64,000 nt of DNA from Babesia bovis T2Bo (lineage: Eukaryota; Apicomplexa; Aconoidasida; Piroplasmida; Babesiidae), in NCBI RefSeq assembly GCF_000165395.2, contig NC_010575.1, forward strand, positions 2,341,001-2,405,000, in the 5' to 3' direction. The notes under the pieces are model-generated. The model had not been told where the DNA came from and did not search any database. It saw only the letters and a list, made by a program, of their open reading frames with translations. The position numbers and the translations under genes were made by a program. Of this stretch, positions 10,560-23,000 are shown one piece after another. The stretch's first letter is position 1; every line of letters starts with the position of its first letter.

Positions 10560-12109
10560 TTACCTGGCTACAGCAAGCAGTTGCAACAGTTTGGAAACAG
10601 GTATTGTGTACTCACCTGGGAATGATCTATGGGAGTATCCGACATTTATCCGCTGGATTGTATCCGGTATTTCCTTATCTTGCAAAAGACTATAGGTTGG
10701 AGATTGATATTGATGGTAATAATTGGATTTCTTTGACCCTTCTATTATTTTCATCGTTATATCTTCATTAGGGCACGACATTGCTTTTTCGGTGTATACA
10801 GACGATACATATACGATATGAGGGATGCCGATGTTCATCATATCCGATACACGCTGGTTTATAGGCGCTTTGCGAGTATCAAGAAATGTGTCAATACCTC
10901 GCTTGGAGAGCAGCGTGTAGATATCGGCTGAAGCTTGCTCTGAATTTTCGTCGCACGGGATAACTGCAACGTCGTAAGGCGCAATTATCTGTGGTAACCT
11001 TATGCCTTCACTGTCAGCATGTTGTGAAGCTGCCGCCTGAAGGAGTCTATGGATTCCGATGCCGTATGAATTGAGGTACACCGGGTGCTTCATTCTACCT
11101 TCACCTTCATATTTCAATCCGGCTTCTGTAGTTATAGCATCGCCTAACTGGAATATATGTGCAATCTCCATAAGTGTTTTTTTATTTGGGAGCATTGCCC
11201 TGAATTCGTGTTCTGTATCCCCAATAGTCACGGTGTCAAAAGACAACTCCAGTAAAGTGAAAATGCGTTCGTAAGCCTGCTTGAATTTGTTATAATCCAT
11301 AGCTGCGGAGTCCTTGTCACTGTGAAAACTATATGCATCCTTCATTATAAATTCACGACATCGCATATTGGAGTTGCATGGTCTAGCCTCATCGCGAAAT
11401 TTACGCCCTATTTGGTATAGATATATAGGTAGATTCCGTTTAGACAAGGGGGATAACGCTTTATCCAGCATCCTACAAATTAGTTCTTCACATGTTGGAC
11501 ACAAGTCATAATGTTTACCGTTTCTGTCAGTCAACGAAAACAACTCCCTACCGAATTCATTACGCCGTTCATTAATAGTATCGCTTGATAGCAACATTGG
11601 CAATTCAACTTCCTTTGCACCGATTCTGGACATCTCAACGTGAATTACACGTTCGATACGGTTAACAATCCGTTTACCTATGGGCAGTACAGTACTGATT
11701 CCAGGTGACATATGAGTTAGGATGCCCGGTTTACGAAGGTTGTTGCGATTACCAGAGACGTCGCCTCGTGATTCAGCGACACCAAACAACTCATTGTCAT
11801 GCGATACATCCCAATTGTAATCGGCATGGCTTCTTGTAACCAGTTTCGGTATACCTGCTTTATATACCCTGAATCCTATATACAAATGAACACGATAAAT
11901 ATAGCATGATTCCACTAAATATCAGTGTGACCCATACCAAACATATATTAAAGACACAATGCATATAAAATTAGATAAATTATACACAGCATCATGAAAA
12001 TACTTCCTTGGATCCTATACATACCGTCAACGCGTCGACTGAAGAATGCTACACAGCAGTACACACTTTGTATGAAAAAAAGACAACGTACCAACACAGT
12101 TGGTAACAT
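10560..12109 (-). CDS. Bacterial-type prolyl-tRNA synthetase, probably apicoplast-targeted
   Basis: Two exons (12109-12025, 11875-10560) and a 149-nt intron give about 466 residues. Exon 1 encodes a signal-peptide-like leader with a hydrophobic run (MLPTVLVRCLFFIQ, then CCVAFF), which only appears after splicing. Class II catalytic motifs are present: motif 1 around IERVIHVEMSRIGAKEVELP, motif 2 RKFRDEARPCNSNMRCREFI with MKDAYSFH, and motif 3 YGIGIHRLLQAAA. The HIFQLG sequence is typical of bacterial ProRS. Only about 90 residues separate motifs 2 and 3, so the bacterial editing insertion is largely missing, as in short alphaproteobacterial and mitochondrial enzymes. An anticodon-binding domain follows. 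It charges tRNA-Pro in an organelle; the leader favours the apicoplast. Confidence 0.87.
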
Positions 12110-12551
12110 GGAAGGACTATAGATGCAGTATTAGAAACAAGCCTATACGTCAATGTGTCCCCATCGCACTGCCACAATCTATACAGACATCGGCACCAGT
12201 GTATACACAGCGTCAATTAAAACCAAACGGGCAGGATCCAAGTGTTGATGAATATACAAAGCAGATCAATCAATCACGTTGTGTAATAATCCATATCCGG
12301 AAACATACTTCCAAATCTGCATGGCCCGAAACGAATGACGCTTTTTGATGTATAGGCAAAAACTGGGCATTCTTTGATTAAATCGGATAGGCTTGCTGCA
12401 TTCTACTGGGTTTATGTACATTTGTGAGTCACGGATGGTTGGATATACACGCGTCTTAAGTACCTACACACAGCATACGTGAATTTCAAAATATAACGGC
12501 ATATAACGCCCAAGAAGGTTGCAACAAAGGGTAAATCAAATAATAAGTACA
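12110..12551. promoter_or_regulatory. Divergent promoter region, ProRS / HDAC
   Basis: A 442-nt region between divergent starts. An 82-codon open frame on the plus strand (12100-12348) has no recognisable content and overlaps the ProRS first exon, so I treat it as chance. Nothing else is seen. Confidence 0.4.
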
Positions 12552-13901
12552 ATGGAGAAGAGAGTTTCTTATTTTTACGACCCGGATGTGGGTAGCTACT
12601 ACTATGGACCTGGTCATCCGATGAAGCCACAGCGTATTCGTATGGCACATGCTTTGGTACTCAGCTATGATTTGTATAGACATATGGAGGTATTCAGACC
12701 TCATAAGGCTGTTGAACCTGAATTACTTGCTTTCCATGACCATGAATATTTACAATTTCTATCTGGAGTAAGCCCAGATAACTATCGCGACTTTGCATAC
12801 CAGCTTAAGAGGTTTAACGTAGGTGAAGCTACTGACTGTCCAGTATTTGATGGGTTATATGTATTCCAACAAAGCTGCAGTGGTGCTTCTATTGATGGAG
12901 CACACCGTCTGAATAATCAACAGGCTGATATTTCCATTAATTGGTCTGGAGGACTGCATCATGCAAAACGATCCGAGGCTTCAGGTTTCTGTTATCTTAA
13001 CGATATTGTACTGGCTATACTGGAGTTATTGAAATATCATGCACGTGTAATGTATATTGATATTGATGTACATCACGGTGATGGTGTAGAAGAGGCGTTC
13101 TACGTTACCCATCGTGTGATGACTGTCAGTTTCCACAAATTTGGAAACTTCTTCCCTGGTACCGGTGATGTTACGGATGTAGGTGTGGCTTCTGGGAAGT
13201 ACTATAGTGTTAACGTTCCGCTGAATGATGGTATGGATGATGAATCGTTTGTTGACATGTTTAGGACAGTTGTGGGTAAATGTGTTGAAGTATATGAGCC
13301 GGGAGCTATAGTGCTACAGTGTGGAGCTGACAGTCTCACGGGCGATCGGTTAGGCCGATTCAACCTTACTAACAAGGGCCATGCTGGGTGCGTTGCGTTC
13401 TGTCGAAGCTTGAATATACCGCTGCTGGTATTGGGTGGAGGTGGATACACAATTCGTAACGTCGCGAGGTGCTGGGCATATGAAACCGGTGTGGTACTAG
13501 ACAAACATAATGAAATGGCGGAGCAAATATCGTTGAACGAATACTACGACTACTACGCTCCTGATTTCAACTTGCATTTGCAACCCACGAATATGCCGAA
13601 TTATAACACGTCGGAGCACCTTGACCGCATTAAGATGAAGATTATTGAAAATCTCAGGCACGTAGAACGTGCTCCAGGGGTGCAGTTCGCTCATGTCCCA
13701 AACGACTTCTTCCAGTATGACGACGATGAAGATGAGGCAGCACAGTTAGAGGTGTTCGACGAAGGTGGTGGCGTGGCACCAGCCATAGTACCACATCGTA
13801 AAACAACACCTCCCATATATGTCAATCACCGCTTACGCAGGAAGGATTATAAAAATGATTACTACCACCTTCCTGATAGGGACCAGCATATACCGATATA
13901 G
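12552..13901 (+). CDS. HDAC3: Class I histone deacetylase, apicomplexan HDAC3 type
   Basis: A single exon of 449 residues, starting at the ATG at 12552 ([14 protein letters not shown]). Upstream codons in this frame lack an ATG. The active site is intact: [10 protein letters not shown] (His136-His137), [36 protein letters not shown] and [13 protein letters not shown]. Residues 93-94 are an Ala-Thr insertion in [13 protein letters not shown], between Glu and Asp-Cys-Pro. This insertion is known from apicomplexan HDAC3 and lies by the active-site tunnel. The enzyme removes acetyl groups from histone lysines in the nucleus and is a known drug target in this phylum. The C-terminal 75 residues are acidic then basic and less conserved. 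Confidence 0.96.
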   Translation: MEKRVSYFYDPDVGSYYYGPGHPMKPQRIRMAHALVLSYDLYRHMEVFRPHKAVEPELLAFHDHEYLQFLSGVSPDNYRDFAYQLKRFNVGEATDCPVFDGLYVFQQSCSGASIDGAHRLNNQQADISINWSGGLHHAKRSEASGFCYLNDIVLAILELLKYHARVMYIDIDVHHGDGVEEAFYVTHRVMTVSFHKFGNFFPGTGDVTDVGVASGKYYSVNVPLNDGMDDESFVDMFRTVVGKCVEVYEPGAIVLQCGADSLTGDRLGRFNLTNKGHAGCVAFCRSLNIPLLVLGGGGYTIRNVARCWAYETGVVLDKHNEMAEQISLNEYYDYYAPDFNLHLQPTNMPNYNTSEHLDRIKMKIIENLRHVERAPGVQFAHVPNDFFQYDDDEDEAAQLEVFDEGGGVAPAIVPHRKTTPPIYVNHRLRRKDYKNDYYHLPDRDQHIPI

Positions 13902-14123
13902 GCCATGATTTATTTTTTTACCATGCATCTAAACATTGGTGCAATGAGTTGTAACGGGGCGTTAAACGTAAATTGGCGTGGCTACAGAAATTTCTTTTAA
14001 TATATACCGATAATGGTTTTTACAAATATTCTCTGTTTCTAACCTATGTAGAGACCCAAAGGTCTACGTTTCATAAGTGTACTATAGATATTAATAAATT
14101 CAGCATGTTGCTGCCACGCTTGA

Positions 14124-14620
14124 CTACTCCATATCGGAAGTACTGCTGTCTTCAGATGACTCGGAGTCATCATCTTCAGCACCTAACAGAAGATGCTGTA
14201 AGTTATTTGCCTAGTTACTAACACTACCTACCTTTTCTAATATAACCTTGCCGCATTTGTAACGTTGAGAATCATGGTTAGCTTCATAATACTTCCAGCC
14301 TAGATGTCATGTATACATCCTGGACCTAGATACCTAAATTTGTACCACAGCCGTTGCAATAGACATCAGTAATCGAATGTTGACCTGTATTCATCATTCG
14401 CTCCTCAACATCTCCCTCCGTTACGTTGTATACTCTGTGTAATATAACACACATATGGAATCATCTACCGAGAAAACAGCCATGCGCCGCCAGTGCGGCC
14501 GCGGAAGCTTTTAGACAACACGTGTGACGACGAAGCAAGCGGGGTTGAACACTGAGCGCAACTAAAGCGATATTTAACCGTATGTGTATTAAGCATTTTA
14601 CCAGTATAAAGTCTCTCCAT
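14124..14620 (-). CDS. Yippee-like zinc-binding protein (four short exons)
   Basis: Four exons (14620-14469, 14434-14334, 14299-14232, 14195-14124) with introns of 34, 34 and 36 nt give about 130 residues. After splicing the Yippee domain is complete: YRFSCAQCSTPL supplies the first Cys-x-x-Cys, SKSFRGRTGGAWLFSR follows, then VYCNGCGTNLGWKYYEANHD supplies the second pair, then SQRYKCGKVILEK. These match YPEL signature blocks. The last exon is an acidic Ser/Asp/Glu tail. Yippee proteins share a fold with Mis18 and cereblon; metazoan YPEL5 works with the CTLH ubiquitin-ligase complex. The function here is unknown. Start at 14620 is the first in-frame ATG after a stop. Confidence 0.85.
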
Positions 14621-14846
14621 CTATATGGAACTCATGGATCTGTCCCATGATTCAAAGGCATTATTCATACACACACATATGAAAGCTACATTATTAGTAT
14701 TCAATCTGTAAAATCACTAATGAATTCCATTGGCCGACGCGACGCAATCACACGCAACGTGCACTAGAGACTCATAAGAAAATGCGCAAATTGTAGCGAC
14801 CTTCCTCGTGAAAGATTGATTTGAAATTCACAATGAAAATCAATGG

Positions 14847-15268
14847 TTACTGCACAGTGTGCTTCTTAATCATATCAACAAGCTGCTGCTTGTCTCCTCC
14901 TGTATAATCGTGATACTAACAGAAGTCTACCTACCGATATGGATATCAACAGCCTTACCATACTTGAACATTTTGAACATTGGTATGCTGTTTACACCCT
15001 CCTCGTCAGCAATCTGTGGCAGTTCATCAACATCAACATCTAGGAAAAGCAGCTCAGGATGCTCCTCGCTCAACTCCTCCACGTATACCTTGGCCTTCTG
15101 GCAAGGCTTACACCAACTAGCGCCAAATTTCGCAACTACATATTCACTGGCTTTAAGAGCTGCATGGTATTCGTCAGTGCTCTTGGCTAACTTGACGACA
15201 TGCCTATGCTGCGTCAAAGCAAAAGGAGCACGTAAACGAAATAGTGAACGAGCAGCAACCGATAACAT
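14847..15268 (-). CDS. Thioredoxin, organelle-type
   Basis: Two exons (15268-14935, 14899-14847) with a 35-nt intron give about 128 residues. The active site is GASWCKPCQKAK (WCKPC instead of the usual WCGPC). LFLDVDVDELPQIADEEGVNSIP carries the cis-Pro region. The spliced C-terminus GGDKQQLVDMIKKHTVQ forms the last helix. The first 22-25 residues are rich in Arg, Ala, Leu and Ser with no acidic residues, like a mitochondrial presequence. It should reduce protein disulfides. The short second exon would be missed without the intron. Confidence 0.88.
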
Positions 15269-15377
15269 TATTTGAAAAAGTAACAGGTCAGAATACAATT
15301 TTCGCCTGGCGACCTATAGCGCTGTTGTGATAACGTACGCGCGATTTCAGCGACACACAAAGCATAGACTGGGGCTA

Positions 15378-16573
15378 TTAACAGCCAACCACGTTAAAAC
15401 TGAAACTAATAAAGGAATCGTATTCCTTCTCCATCTCTAAGTCATGGTGATCTGCATATCATGTAATCACGCACACTGTAGCCTACCATGGTGATGCGAT
15501 GTCGTTGTAGGAGTACGGCGTAACAATTGATCAAGCGACTGCTTCAAAGCATTTATATCCGCACGATCAGTAGGCCAGATTGAGAAACAGTTGAAGTTAA
15601 TTGGTAACCCGAACTTTAAAGCAGCCTCGCAAAAAGCACGCATAGCCTTTAGATGCATCCAGCAGGTGAACACGTCAGAGAAGGCTACACGATATATACG
15701 TGACAAGAAAGCTTCCTGACGGTGCGATTCAGTTTCCAACTTCGTGCTCTCATCTATAATAGCACGGTAGCGCTCTTCTGAATAGACGAATTGTTTTGCC
15801 ACCCAGTTGTAACCCTTGCACCCTTCTATAAACTTGTCTACCTCTGACTTAAATATTAAAGTGCGCCACAGTGTGTGCCCGGAGCACTTAACATTAATCT
15901 GTTTAGCACTAGTAGGAACCACTTTGTCGCACAAAGTTGTGTACTTGTTCAGCCACTCATCTTCCATGCCGTTAGGCACGAACACAACCATGGTAGTTAA
16001 GTGCTCTGTATCCAGATAATCCATAGGATCGTCAACAACATCCGGAGTTATTACATAAGTCAAATCGCGGTATAGATAAGTGCTCTCGGCGTCGTTCCTC
16101 ATTGACTGGCGACGGTTGTTAAGATCAGCGTATGCACTGGCTTTCGCAGATACATCATCATCCATCTTCTTCACAAGATCAGCAAGTGTTTGCAAATTCT
16201 CTGCTAATGTTATATACCTAGGAAAGCGACCGTCATCCCACTGAAAACGCGAAATATAAGTCTCAACAGCAACTTGACGCCCTTGAAAGTGGATTGTGAG
16301 AGGGCTGTTGTCCACACTTCTGGCAAGATTTTCAACGCGCTTCAATACTGATTCTACTATGGGATCGTGTTTCTCGAGGTCATCGGCACAAACAAGCAAA
16401 TTGTCGAAACTTGTAAACCTCAAGTCATGAGGAACGTTAACCAAGCCTACTTCGTGGCACATTTTGCTCTTTATCAGCTGCTTGCGCACAATAACGTGTT
16501 GCTGCTCCCTGCTTTCATTCGGAGATGAAAGGCAAGCAACAAACAAACACTTATTCATCGTGGGCGGCGCCAT
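15378..16573 (-). CDS. V-type proton ATPase subunit C
   Basis: Two exons (16573-15487, 15451-15378) with a 35-nt intron give about 386 residues, the family length. Family blocks include LQTLADLVKKMDDDVSAKA, MVVFVPNGMEDEWLNKY, QFVYSEERYRA and the C-terminal AFSDVFTCWMHLKAMRAF with KFGLPINFNCFSI. Splicing replaces a meaningless end with DLEMEKEYDSFISFSFNVVG, which resembles the family C-terminal strand. Subunit C (Vma5) bridges the V1 stator stalks and the V0 membrane sector in proton pumping. A thioredoxin gene lies 109 nt downstream on the same strand. Confidence 0.92.
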
Positions 16574-17337
16574 AATGATGTATTCTTCAGAATGCGTTCT
16601 AAAGTGACCAACTGAAGTAGCAGTGTGCTGACTTTTGACAACAGAAGTTTATGAAATTTTTAAATAAATATTTCAATTATTTATCAATGTCATCAACACA
16701 AAGATTGCTAATGACTCATCCAATGACCACTGCTCAAGAATTAATGTGAAAATCGATCAACTAGAAATCAAAGAACCTATATGCTTCCTATGTAAGCCTA
16801 ATTCAAACATCTACATATTAATTATAATATAGATTACAAGTGCGTATTTTAAATTAAATACTTAATATACCTTGCATACCTCAAGGAGTGTGTACCATTC
16901 CAACGGTTATGGTTACTGCACGGTGGCTTTTCATAACGAAGTTATTGTTATACACATTTGTATATGACATTTGGATAATGACGTTTTTATGGTCATTCAA
17001 ATCTACATGATCTAGATACACCTTCCTACACATTTATTATCATGCTCTATCCTGTCTTGGTATGTATAGCATCTATTCTATAGGAAAAGGATTGCAGCCA
17101 TGTAATTATCATATCTAGTTATATAAGTCATATGTATACAATTCTCTTTATGCATAGGAATACATATATGCAAGGAATAAACATAATGCAGGATTCTTAG
17201 TTAAAATGACTGTTTTACTATCCACTATTACTTGCCATTAATCTGTGTAATCACGAGCAAAATATTCCTGCGCTATCTATATTTTAGCTGAGAACCGTCA
17301 TTTAAAACCTTGATTTACGAAAGTAACCAGCAGTAAC
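16574..17337. promoter_or_regulatory. Divergent AT-rich intergenic region
   Basis: A 764-nt region between the divergent V-ATPase C and BRCT-protein genes. It is AT-rich with stops in all frames, and I could not assemble any spliced gene. It should contain both promoters. Confidence 0.4.
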
Positions 17338-19929
17338 ATGGAAATGGATACTCAATCTCAAGTATCATCATCGCAAAAGAAATGCAGACATGTAGCTTTT
17401 ATAAAATCGCAGTTTCTAGGCAATGTACTAAAGTTTGTACAAAATGAAGTAGTGGACGAAAACAAGGACAAATGCTTCATACCAAGTTGCCATGGTACTG
17501 ACATGGAAAAACTCAAGGAATTTTTTAAAATGGGACAACCACCAATAAGGACTTATCACCCTATCAACTACATTGGAATCGGTTTACATAATAACAAGGA
17601 AGACACCGTTGGTTGGTATACGGCATATGTGCCGTTGAATCTCCATAACATGGCAAAAGGCACCAGTACATTAAAGCGGGTATTAATACGACTTATTGAT
17701 ACTGGGAAATTATGGTCAGGACGCTACAATTCAGATAGATGTAGTTCTCATATTAGTAGGTTCATTAGGGGTGGTAATATAATCAACTTCAGACAACGAA
17801 ACAGATAGTGGAGCATCCATGGAACCACCTGATAATGTGTTTAGCATACCGGTAATAACAAATGATGCAACATATTTTAAACAACATATATTCGCTAGTC
17901 CTTCTTGTATGTATGCCACACTACCTGAAATGGCATCAGCTTTGGATTTCGAGGGTTTGAATGTAGGTCTTCGTATAGTAATAGAGGTATTAGTGAAACC
18001 GGCATCGTACGTTACCGGCCCTGCTAGTGTCAAGAACATTAAGAATGGTTTTGACTGCTGCTTCGACAATCAAAGTAGGTATCACATGTTATCTACCCAC
18101 TGTTCACAGATATCGAATGGTTTGTGAAAAATCTGGATCACATAGTGCCACATCGATTGCTATTCCGCATTATGAAAAAAGAGGATGTTGTGGTTCCTAT
18201 GACTAGAGAACCTGTTTTTAATGATGTAAAGCAAGTTACAATCTCGAAAGAAGACGGAGTCAGCCTTATAACAGTTTTACCATCTTCATCGACCAAGTTC
18301 CTGGATGAAAGTGGCTTTCAGTCTCTGAAGGGTGCTGTTGCTGATAGTGGAACTCATGAAGATGCGGTGACGATTCTGGAGAGTCCAAGTAATACGCTGG
18401 GTAGCCAGAATCAGTTGAATTACATGGTAATAGGTTTTAAGTACAAATGGACCGATAGCAATAATAAGATAATTTATTACCTGAAGACTATCATTGGATC
18501 CAAATGGTTGGAATGGGATAACGATAAAAAGCAATGGAAGATTAAAGGTACCTATATATATGAATGCGTTAAGTATGCGCTGTACCTTGGACTACGAATC
18601 AATGATAAAGTTTTATTCGCCTTGTGGTCATGGCTGAGGTCTATTGATATGAGGAATGTAGGAGAAGTGTTTTCCAAGGTACAGCTAATTGAGTTCATGC
18701 AATCTAACAAAATATGGCTTTTCCAAAGGGTTGACCTGAAAGTCACTCCCGGTTATAACCCGAGCATACATGGTGATTTGGGTAAAGGGGCTACACCCGC
18801 TTTACAAGCTGCTGCCAGGGAATCTGCAGAAACTGTACATATCAGTCTGGTCCCATACAATAGAGATATAGTTGCAAAGTTTAAAGATCGCAACGGAGCA
18901 TACGTGTGGAATAAGGCTGACGGGTGCTGGCAGACGGGAAATCTTATTACGGCCTTGGAAGATTTAATGGCAGTACTGCCACACCTCAAGGAATGCTCAC
19001 AGAGTGATACATATTTATCATCCCGTGGGATAAATTTGCGTGACATCAATAAACTGGCCAAGCGTAAGGACAGTGGATCTAAACGTAAGGACTCAGCAAA
19101 ACGTCGGGAGCTAATGATAGATGACAATGACGTGGATGATGATTTCACAACCGTTACTACATTAATGCTTACAGCAGCAGGGAAGGAACCGCACCTGATG
19201 AGAATACGTGATAAAATTAAAACAGTGGTTGAAAAAATAGCACCGCCAATGTCAAGTATATCCGCATCAGGAAAGATTATGGAAGGTGGTGCTGGCACTG
19301 GCGGTATAGAGTTTGTGGAAGCGCCCAGGGGCAGTGAGGCTTGGAATAAAATATCACTCTGTGTTGTACCAAACGAATCAGATGGTGAATTGCCAGTGGA
19401 TGAATACGACCCACAACTATTGGCAAGCCTTATAGCTGAAGTCTTCATAGTAAAGGAAGCTGCTATAGACTACCTTCTTGCGAACTTTAAACGTTGGCCT
19501 GGTCCTCACGATACTGTGGGCTACTTGCGTTGGACTACTTTTATGGCACGACAGGAACCAACGTTTGCCGAACTATCATTTGACGCACGTCAACGCCTAG
19601 CGCAGTCGAGACTGTTTTGTGACGAAGATTTTTACATCTCCGGTTCACCAGAATCCGCGGAGGCCTCACTGTGCCATATGCTTATTGAGCTTGGAAATGG
19701 AAAGATAGTCCAAGAAGCCAAAGATGCTGAATATGTTATCATCACGGACAAAACGTCACCAGAGGCATTGGAGCTTAAACAAAAATTTGCAAATAACGAT
19801 GAGGATCTAATATCAGCTACTCATGGCGCACGTCACTCAACATTGGTAACGCCAAAGTATATATACGATTGCATTAAAACATGGCAATTGCAGCGACCTA
19901 CAAAATCGTCAGGTCACATGGCTTTTTAA
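17338..19929 (+). CDS. BRCT-domain protein of unknown specific role
   Basis: Three exons (17338-17755, 17793-18074, 18110-19929) with introns of 37 and 35 nt give about 839 residues. The C-terminal segment (about 735-830) looks like a BRCT domain: CHMLIELGNGKIVQEAKDAE, then YVIITDKTS and LVTPKYIYDCIKTW. A second degenerate BRCT may precede it (about 620-700). Exon 2/3 joining creates IEWFVKNLDHIVPHRLLF, another BRCT-like helix. Two central segments share a W-N/D-x(4-6)-W pattern (KWLEWDNDKKQWKI and YVWNKADGCWQTG), reminiscent of the HARP module of SMARCAL1 but unproven. BRCT proteins usually act in DNA repair or replication; I cannot name this one. Confidence 0.65.
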
Positions 19930-20079
19930 TGTAGTATTTTCAAAGTTATATTTAAACAGTGTTACATGGCATAATGACGGATTCTACTTTTAAGAGAAAT
20001 GGCAAGACATAGAGTCCATAGCATATTATGTCAAATATAACTTTTAGCGTTAACCTGCAACATCAAATACATTTCACCA

Positions 20080-23000
20080 TTAGTTACGCAGGAACTCAAG
20101 AATCTCTATGTAGTGTCGTTCTTTTATGACACCATTTTCCCGTATCACATCGAGATACTTGATGACCGTTTCCTTGAGATAGTGTCGTTTGGGATTGCAA
20201 CTTAAGATTCCCATAGCGTCTGAGTAGTTTCTGTGAACTAGTTTGTCAACCAGTAGATGCACAGTCTCCGCAATATCGGGTTCCAATGACTTGGTAAGAG
20301 TCTCCAACTGCTGCGCGAACGATGCATCATTAATCTGTCCTTCCATGGCTCTTTCACTAGCATCGTGTCGGTTTACAGGTACAGATTCTGTGGTAGATTC
20401 AAGACTATGATCCTCTGATTCCGAAGGATAAGGCTCCAATTTCAAATGCGGGTCAGTCAATTTGACCAAAAGTGAACATGCATCCTCCCGAGAGCAAGCG
20501 CCACTATTGACCAGCATTGTAAATACAGTGTCACTCTCCTTTGCATTGAGACTTAAATACTTCATCATGAGATACTGCTGATCTTCATTCAACATCACCT
20601 GCCAATTCAATGTTAATGGAACTGATAAAGGCATATCCATACCCATTTTTTTCAATCCCTTTTCTATCTGGTCAAATTTATGCTTGCACCAAACTGTACG
20701 AAATAATGCATTGTGCGCCATCTGTAAAATACGTTCTCCTATAGCAGAGGTTCCCGTGGGATCTACCTTGCTAGCCTCCTGGTAGTCGTTCTTCGTTATT
20801 TTCCAGTTGACAAAATGCTTGGCAAATGATTTCAACGCCTGGTATTCCTCAAATGGATTGCATAATTTCGCATCTTTGGACGGTAAGTGGATCTTCGAAC
20901 GTCCCTCCAAAATCTCGTCAACGAACTCATCAATCTCCATATCCAATAGACTATTACCACTTCCACCAGCCGGTCGAACGTCAGATGCCTTCTTTAGTGA
21001 ATTAATGAACTTATCATTAGCATCTCCTTTGCCAGATGATTTTGCCTTCAAACGAGCCTCCCGACTCAGTGGAAGCAATCGACTTTTAATCAATTGCTGT
21101 TGCTTGGCGTGGAATCTTTGAAACGAACTTTTATACGGTAATCCAAAAATCTTAAGACAATCCATCTCGACATTATGGGTAGTAGTGCTGAACGATAAGT
21201 TAACCATTTGGACCATCATCTGAAGGAACAGTAATTTAGCATTCCATAACATATTGTTTATCTTGATAGTTGGTGGAGATGTAGTATGCATACATTCAAC
21301 CAGCACTGACAGGTCATTCACCTCATCGACAAATTCAATACGCACATTAGATGGAAGACTATCATTAAACAAGCTGCGATTATATACCCGATACACTGCT
21401 TCCGTGAATAGCGACCTTTCCTCACGGTTTAACGTATATTTATCCTTGTGTATATCTACACTGCAGGCGTGAACTACAGTGTCAGAATCGACGGGTTCTT
21501 TAGAAACATCCTTTTGTGTCTCACTTGGCGGTGCTTCAGCAGCAGGGGTAGCTTCGACTTCCTTCTTATCATCGCCTATGTTGCCAGAGTCCATATATTG
21601 ATTCACTATTTCATCATCCTTGTTGTTGCGTCGTAATTCAGCTGGTAGACCGCAGTTGTTAACGCCAATAATTGTGTAATCAAGATTGCATTGCTGTTGA
21701 GCAGCTTCTTCCGGCTGGCAGCGTGCAAGGTTGTTTGTAGCTTCTGTTATACCTTCAGTTAAATCAGAAGCTGATATAAGTCCATGCTTTGTTGCCTGTT
21801 CACGTAGCTCATCAAAAGCGCATTCTACGACCTTGAAGAATTCAACATTAACTAATGCGTTCATTTGCTTCCGGTCACTGCTTAACACCTGCCCCCTTTC
21901 GTCGTCTAGGCGTTGCGAAATTGTTAATGCATCTTTGAACTTATTCTCAATGATGTTAATGTCGTTAATCCGTAAATGAGATAATGCACCAACGGAACTA
22001 GGGTTATTGATAATTGTATAAACAAGGTCATAGTCTCCACTTTGAACTGCATTAATAAAATGCCTAATAGGTAGTATTTGGTGCTCCCATAAGTCTGCTA
22101 TTTTAGTACGTAGTATCAATTGTTCCATTGTGTTAATTATATTCTTTTCGTGTTCTAATAGAGACCTATAAATTGTATTTAGGCTTGTAGTACGCAGTGG
22201 AATATTGAACTTTTTGCCCTTTAAACCAGTTTGCTCCCATAAAGCCATGTCATGCAGATCGTCAAAAAAGAATGGCCAATCACCAGATGTTTCAATGCAA
22301 TTGGCAATGTGCTGTCGAGTACGACGAGGTATATCGGATTCGATAACATCAGTTAATAAAGCTTGCCCCTTACCACCGAAGTCTGTCTTGTAGCTGCAGC
22401 ACGTCCTGATAAATAAGTGAAAACACTCTTCTAGTATCAAACGGGCAACTAAAGGCTTGCTTTTTATAACTAATGGGTTAAGCATAATAACCGGAACAGA
22501 CATAGTATTGGGGCAGTCTACATGCGATGAAAGGTAGTCGTCACCAGCTTCTGGATTGAATATAACCTTCAGGTCTATAGGAAGGCGCCCACCAAAAAGG
22601 TTGAAATTGTAGTAGTTCACTAAAAATTGAATTGCAGCAGAGTCATCTGGCGCAACGTTCTCATTTAAATATTCAACCGGGAATGGTACGGGTTGCATTT
22701 TAGACTCCTCCTTAACAGAGGCAGCACCAAAGCTGGTAGGGTCCATTGAAGCTTCTTCCTTCAATCCAACAGGATTTATTTCACGTATTAGTAATTCAAG
22801 AGGACGTTTACGTAAAAATGTATTATCCAAAGGATGGAAGCCGTTGTGAGATAAGCACCGGCCAATTAGCTTATAAAGAAACAATATGCATTGGATTATG
22901 GTAGTATTGGATTTTGCCACAAGTCCAGTTGTTTTTTGCTTGATGAGGTCATCAGGGGTCAATGAAAAATTGACAGCGTAGGCATCAAATCCGCGTATAC

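Noticed and set aside
12100..12348. 82-codon plus-strand frame upstream of HDAC
   Set aside because: It overlaps the ProRS first exon on the other strand and lacks features.
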